The translations under genes were made by a program, and so were the position numbers. The notes below the pieces were generated by a model. It ran no database searches, was not told where the DNA came from, and saw only the letters and a list, made by a program, of their open reading frames with translations. Positions 58,749-64,000 of a DNA stretch of 64,000 nucleotides are shown here, piece after piece (position 1 is the first letter of the stretch; every line of letters starts with the position of its first letter). This DNA comes from Malaya genurostris. Lineage: Eukaryota > Arthropoda > Insecta > Diptera > Culicidae. Location: NCBI RefSeq assembly GCF_030247185.1, contig NC_080570.1, forward strand, positions 153,959,641 through 154,023,640. The letters are read 5' to 3'.

Positions 58749-59091
58749 CAGGTCATTTTTCCAAAAATCTGTGATCAAGCCAAAAACCTGTCTGTGAAAA
58801 TCTGTGCACGTTTCCCGTACCATAATTGCTGATCAGAATCATTTTGGTGAGCAAAAAAAAAATGTCTCACTATCAAACCGCTTTGTACCTTTTTACTCAA
58901 CCGCTCTGTACTTTTTGGTGCTAAACTGTAATCGATTTCAAAAATCTGTGAAAATCTATGATTAATTTCAGAATCTGTGAAAATCTGTGATCTTTTTCAG
59001 AAAACTGTGAAAATTTGTGCCATTTTTTAAAACTGTGCAGAAAGTTGAAAATCTGTAGAACACAGATTAATCTGTGAACCTGGCATCCCTG
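58749..59091. mobile_element. hAT MITE with perfect 8-bp target duplication
   Basis: Starts CAGGTCATTTTTCC and ends AACCTGGCATCCCTG. Exact 8-bp duplications CCAGTCGC at 58741-58748 and 59092-59099. The interior holds many AAATCTGTGA repeats. 343 bp. The left terminus is shorter in its match to the family (CAGG-TC instead of CAGGGATGCC) than the right. Confidence 0.88.
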
Positions 59092-59099
59092 CCAGTCGC

Positions 59100-60129
59100 A
59101 GCTTGTTCTCGTTCGTGGTCAAGGATTGCTGCGCCGGATGATGATATTTGCCGTATCCATATCCCACAGATATTTTATACAAAACGTTTGAGCTAATAGT
59201 CTATGTCTTTTTGCTTTCTTTCAAATTATTGGCAGTTTAATTATTGAAGCTTCAATGTTATCTTGACTTTTCTAATCTGAAATAGTGTGTTCACATAGTA
59301 TAAAGTAAATTTTTATTGGATTTCTTCAAAAAATACAGCTTCAACACGGAGGTGATTTTGTTCCGATATGAATAAATTTCGAAATGTAAAATTTTGACAT
59401 AACCAGAAAACCAAAATTCTGGTTACACTTGAGAACAGTGGGAGCCGACTAGTTGTAACTCGCAGATACCCTGTTATAATCAGAGACGCGCTTATTATTA
59501 CTAAAGAAATTCAACAGGAGTACTATTATCAAAGCTAACAAAATTAGCCAAAGCATTTAATTAATGAAATGTTGAAGAAATGATGTTGATTAATAAAGGT
59601 CAAATTCATTTAAATTTACTGTTTTGATAATCTAGTAACATGGATTGAGGAGCGTGTATACTAAACTAAAACATGTTTCAAATTATTCCTATGGCGGTAA
59701 GCTTCTACTAAGATATTTTTTTCATATTGGCCATAACCGGATAATTTACCAATGTACGTTTACTTAACTTTGCTTTGAAACCCTCGACCTAGTATGTTTA
59801 TGAAAATAAAATAGTTGCATGTAGAGCAGGTTAGTTGATATACATATGTATTTTACTGTACTATGCTAAAAATAAAAAATATCGAGTACGTTTTTGAAAA
59901 AGCACACGGTAAATAATAATAATTTTTTGGTCAACAAAACATTTATTCAATTTCAAAGCTAAAATTATTCAAATAGTTCAAATACTAAACAAGTACAATT
60001 CTCATATCAAGAGTGTTTACAACACCATTGAACGGCTGTCAGGTTTTTTAGATCTTATCTTATATGGCTCATATATTCATATATCAGTTATCTGTTTCGT
60101 CGATTTCGTTGATTCCTAAAATTTTTGAG
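59100..60129. other. No recognised feature
   Basis: AT-rich sequence with no open frame above 60 codons and no repeat that I can identify. Confidence 0.5.
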
Positions 60130-60400
60130 AACGTAAATTGTAATGGTACTACTACATGCTACATGCTACTGCAAATTAAGTCATAAATTGCTAATCATAT
60201 TTCCGATGCTATGAAGAAAGAACGAGGTTGTTATGTTTAATACAACTCGAGATGTTTGCTGTCGAAAACTAATCACTCTTTCACGTGATAAATTTTGAAA
60301 GAACGTCCCTTAATGAAGTGAAACATATTCACATCATTCACAGAAACTTGCACGTTATCGAGAGGTGAGTATTTGAATATTTACAAAATTCGTTTCACCG
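60130..60400 (-). repeat. Dispersed repeat with ACTTTACTATGG core, minus copy
   Basis: On the minus strand it has the landmarks of 42348-42500 in order: GTGAATATG, TAAGGGACG, AAATTTATCACG, GAGTGATTAG and CGGAAATATGATTAGCAATT. Diverged. Confidence 0.55.
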
Positions 60401-62924
60401 AAAATCCTTCACGAACAATCATATACCTATATGACGTAATAAGCACCAAACACTTCATTGCTAGCGGTGCAAATTGAATTCAGCATTTCTTTAATGTATG
60501 CTGATTTTCTTTGTTTCTTAAATCCTATAACTTAGCGCAACAGTCAAAAATTTTACGCTTGTTGAAGCGTAAAACCTAACAATCTCACTTCATCTTGCAG
60601 TTGGACTGCCGTTTGAAAATGTGATGAAAATTTCCAGTAGCAAATGCAACACAAATTTTAGCAGCAACACAAATTTTTTCATCTTTGACCGAATTCAGTA
60701 CTCGCTTTGTGTGCGTGGGAGTGTATCAACACCGTCGTCATCACTTCATGGCTTAGGCATAAATAATTTATAATTTAAAAACAAACTCACTTTTGTTTTG
60801 CACCCTACATCGAGTAACGTTGACATGTCTGAAGGACTACTTACTATTTCTCCCTATTTATTTTTGAACGTGCAATCGCAGCTCAAAAAGTAAGATCAAC
60901 TGTCGACCATTTTTGTTTTGAATAATAATAATAACTTAAATCCATGCCTTTTGAATCAATCATTTTGCACTGATTCCTGATAATGTTGTAATTATTTTGG
61001 TTTGAAAGAAGTTTACTAATCATTGCAACATCGAAAATTGCCGATAATTCATGTTTAACGACAAGCCAAAACTTTACTGCGACAGCTCGATCATTAAAAT
61101 CGACTTCAGAGATCGAAAATCTACACCGGACCTAACAGGCGACATCGAGTTCCGGGCACAGGTAAAATTTTCGCACTGTAGCGGTAAAAGAAATTTCTCC
61201 AATTCGCGCAACTCGATAAATATTTGTTATTGGTTGTGTTTACCGGCCGTCGCACGCGATGCGTCCCACCCAGGTATGTCTACAAGCCAAACAACGATGG
61301 TGCCAAGTGAAAAGCCCCCTTTGAATCACGCGATCACGAATTTAGTGGTCGGCCTGTGATGGCCCTGGCTAATAGACGGCATCTGCCGGCAGGCGGAGAA
61401 GATTTACCCTTTAGGGGAGGGGGAAGAGGAAGGGGAGCTAATTTACATAACCGACCGACGGCAGTCGAATCTGACGAGTAGAAAATGCCGGAGCAAGACA
61501 GCTTACAGCGGAGAGCCCGTGGTACTCGAAAAGATCACTGGAAACCGAAGTGCAAGGCGGAGAAACATTTGACATCACGAACCCTCCTCGATACTACCCT
61601 CGGCTGAAGGCCTGCTCGAGGCAGTGCCATCGGCAAGTACGCGTCACGAAATTATAATTTTGCTTGGGAAAATGTGTGAAAATAAACGAGCCTCGTTGAT
61701 TTGATGCGGATATTTGCTGATTATTATGACGGTGCCATGTGTATCAATCTGGGAATTAAGCTGGGGGTTCGTTCGGAGGCACACTTTTACCGACAACGAC
61801 AACGTTCATTGATTGTCGATCGAGATTAGTATCGAGTGGGACCCCCTGGATCGACATCTCCATCGGATTGGGACCTCCGTGTGGTACCCTCATCAAATAT
61901 TGATTGACTTGAGAGATTCTCCAAAACCGAAAATAAATTAGACAATACAGAGATACTCGACGTTTGGGTTGTCGTACTTTTACTTCACCATTTTAAATCC
62001 CTTTTGAATAGGGGCCATTTTTCAGCTATGATTTGTACAGAGCGCTTACCAGACGTAATAGGCCACTCTCCTTCGGCATTCTTGCTACATGTTCAGCCCA
62101 TTGCAGTCCACCTGATTCGTTAGGCCATGCAATGTCTACATTCTTTTCTTTGCGCTGAGTATTGATCGCAACGTTTTTCTCTCTAACACGCTCGAGTACT
62201 CAAAACTCTGAATCCATGCCTTGTAGTTAGCTGTGTCTTGTGCGTTTGTCAACAACTCAAAACTTACTTGAATTCGATCTATCAACCTTTCCCAAAGTGC
62301 AATGCGAAACCCCAAGAATTTTCTTCCAAATCGAGCGAAATCTCACTGTCAAATGCCGAACCAGAGACGTCAGGTCGAATTTTCCAACGGTTTATTGTTC
62401 AATATTTCCCCTTATCTAAGTTATGTAAAATATTTAATGTCTCACTTAACATTTTCAAATCATTCAACTTCCATCGGAAATTCGTGCCCATACCGATCAG
62501 TTCGCTTTTCATACTCCGGTGCAATCAAAACTGTAGCTGACATTTCAATTCTCCACGTCGTTTGAATGGGGGGAAAAACATCACTATCAAACAGTAGGCG
62601 TTGATACGGATCACGAAAGTGCTACACAATAGTTAAGTGCAAAACATTAACATGCTGCTGTCAAACTGATGGAGGTGGATCGCGTCGTGACGATCGCATT
62701 TCTTCTCGATTCGCCTTGCCCTTTCCTGGAGATCACAGTGCCGGAGCACGTCACGGTCAATTTCGTAACGTATGACTGGCAGCAATCCTGAAACAGGTCA
62801 AACGCGTCCAACCTGCTTTTCGATTCTCTCACTGGTAATGGTGCAACGATGAATGATTCCTTGTGGCATTTTAGAAACGATTCTGCTCAGATGAGGGTGT
62901 TTCGATCGATATCTGTGAATCGCT
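60401..62924. other. No recognised gene; GC-richer zone
   Basis: About 61040-61960 is GC-richer and complex. A 102-codon frame at 61051-61359 has no domain I know. It could include regulatory DNA or untranslated exon sequence, but nothing in the sequence proves this. Confidence 0.4.
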
Positions 62925-62928
62925 TTAA

Positions 62929-63221
62929 CACGTTGACTGCCACGACCATTCTCAGAATTCCGGTCTAAAAAGCCAATTGCATTTAATCATTTTATATTAT
63001 TAAAGACTATAATTATATTACATAGTAATCATCAAAAAGCATAGAACATTGATTTTTTGTTCTCTTCCCAGAAGCCATCTATCCATATTAGCACTGATAT
63101 GCTACGAGTTTAAGCGTAGCTACGCGACAATGGCAAGTAAACACAGTACGAGATAACTCGTAGTCGGCGTCCTAGCAAAGAACGGAATATACGAGTTATC
63201 TCGTAGTTGGCAGTCAACGTG
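62929..63221. mobile_element. TTAA-flanked element, TIR CACGTTGACTGCCA
   Basis: Starts CACGTTGACTGCCACGAC and ends with the inverse of CACGTTGACTGCCAACTA, flanked by TTAA at 62925-62928 and 63222-63225. TTAA duplication is the piggyBac hallmark, though the termini are not the usual CCC. 293 bp. The right part holds two inverted copies of ACGAGATAACTCGTA. No transposase. Confidence 0.85.
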
Positions 63222-63225
63222 TTAA

Positions 63226-63584
63226 AGAGTAACGATTAAACACTGAATATGAATTCACTTGTGATTAAGCACAATTTCTTTTCACAATGACTTCCAACGA
63301 AAAAAAAAACAAAACAAAAATGAATCGCTTCAAAACGGTTCGGCCAGTTTTGTATGGCAAGAATCCGTCTGGGACAGAACCGTTAAGAATCACAAAATTT
63401 TCGGACATAAGCAGATATTGCATTGTTTCCAGAATTCGGTCGGAATAGGCTATTCGAATCTGAAGAAACTAACCTGAGTTCGTTTCGGGTTTCTCAAACA
63501 GGAAGGACATAAATGGCGAGACGGCTTTGTTGTGAATTTGTTTGCCAATTCCAGCTCCAGTAAATGAGTTTCCTAACCCCTACG
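63226..63584. other. No gene; small dispersed motif
   Basis: TGTATGGCAAGAATCCG at 63350-63370 and GACAGAACCGT resemble 39615-39650, so both belong to a short dispersed repeat. No gene. Confidence 0.45.
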
Positions 63585-64000
63585 ACTTTCAAAAAAGTAA
63601 CGCATCAAACATCTATAACATCCAACAAAATTAACACTGGCGAATTATAACAAAATAGCACATGTAACGCTTTGTAACACTTATAACTTACTAAAAGTAG
63701 CACTTATGACGCTTCGTTGCCTCTATGACTTAAATAATATAACGCGTGTGCGTGTAAGACTTCGCAATATGTCTGGCATACAAAAACAGTAACGCATAGA
63801 ATACTTCCGAAACTCTTATTACTAACAAAAAAGTAACGCATCGTAACAGCTTCGACTTACAAATCAGTAACCAAGATGCTTCATAGCACCAATAACTAAC
63901 TTACCGAAAAGTAACGCTTCGTTACACCTATAACATACGAAAAAGAATCTCAATTAAAGTTTCGTAACATATTTACCTAATATAAATGCTTCAAAACATC
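63585..64000 (+). repeat. Degenerate minisatellite at right edge
   Basis: Units of roughly 33-45 bp resembling AAAAGTAACGCTTCGTAACA, then CCTATAACTTAC, repeat about ten times with divergence and run off the window. Confidence 0.7.

Noticed and set aside
1..64000. CRISPR arrays, bacterial operons, Shine-Dalgarno sites, prophage
   Set aside because: The sequence has eukaryotic transposons, SINEs and splice-like signals; no evenly spaced identical repeats or dense coding were seen.

Overview
This is an AT-rich, intron- or intergenic-like piece of an insect nuclear genome. It is most likely from a culicine mosquito. The support is indirect: dispersed repeats carrying a 'CCGGAACCGGAAGTCGGAT' core and ending in 'TATGAGAAAGGC', two tRNA-derived SINEs, a DD41D Tc1/mariner element, an I/LOA-like LINE relic and many MITEs, a mixture I associate with Aedes-type genomes. 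The species cannot be named from the sequence.

No complete host protein-coding gene is recognisable. The only well-supported protein signature is the C-terminal catalytic half of a DD41D mariner-like transposase (51495-52205). Broken coding relics are a second, dead DD41D copy (45144-45954), a truncated Tc1-like transposase 5' end on the minus strand (about 22770-23218) and the 3' end of a LINE with its RNase H/zinc-knuckle tail (46250-46737, minus). Weak host-gene candidates are a core promoter with initiator and DPE at 30480-30513 leading to a possible short first coding exon at 30837-30845, a possible coding exon at 26342-26636 with a strong splice donor, and a 55-codon ORF at 50157-50324 in a GC-richer stretch.

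Region by region. 0-4.3 kb: degenerate minisatellites and dispersed repeats, with a hAT MITE (3497-4025) inserted in a repeat whose uninterrupted copy lies at 43330-43596. 6-10.3 kb: a foldback element, a MITE, and a nest in which a 2.66-kb hAT-like element (7472-10134) has split a smaller inverted-repeat element while carrying an inverted copy of that element inside. 10.7-11 kb: another hAT MITE with a perfect 8-bp target duplication. 19.4-20.8 kb: a 1.4-kb TA-flanked element with an internal tandem duplication. 22.8-28.5 kb: Tc1 relic, SINE and a direct repeat pair. 30-31 kb: candidate promoter. 32.1-33.5 kb: large degenerate palindrome. 34.1-35.7 kb: two adjacent elements, one with a nested MITE. 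42-47.8 kb: repeat copies, a 6-bp-TSD MITE, dead mariner, LINE relic. 50.9-54.8 kb: arrays of the GGAAGTCGGATC repeat with the DD41D element, a SINE and a 3-bp-TSD MITE. 58.7-63.2 kb: a hAT MITE and a TTAA-flanked element. 63.6 kb to the edge: a degenerate minisatellite.

The elements do not form a pathway. They record successive insertions, and in several places target-site duplications, empty paralogous sites and nesting give the order of events. Boundaries were placed by eye from terminal inverted repeats and target duplications, so an offset of a few bases is possible where no duplication is cited.
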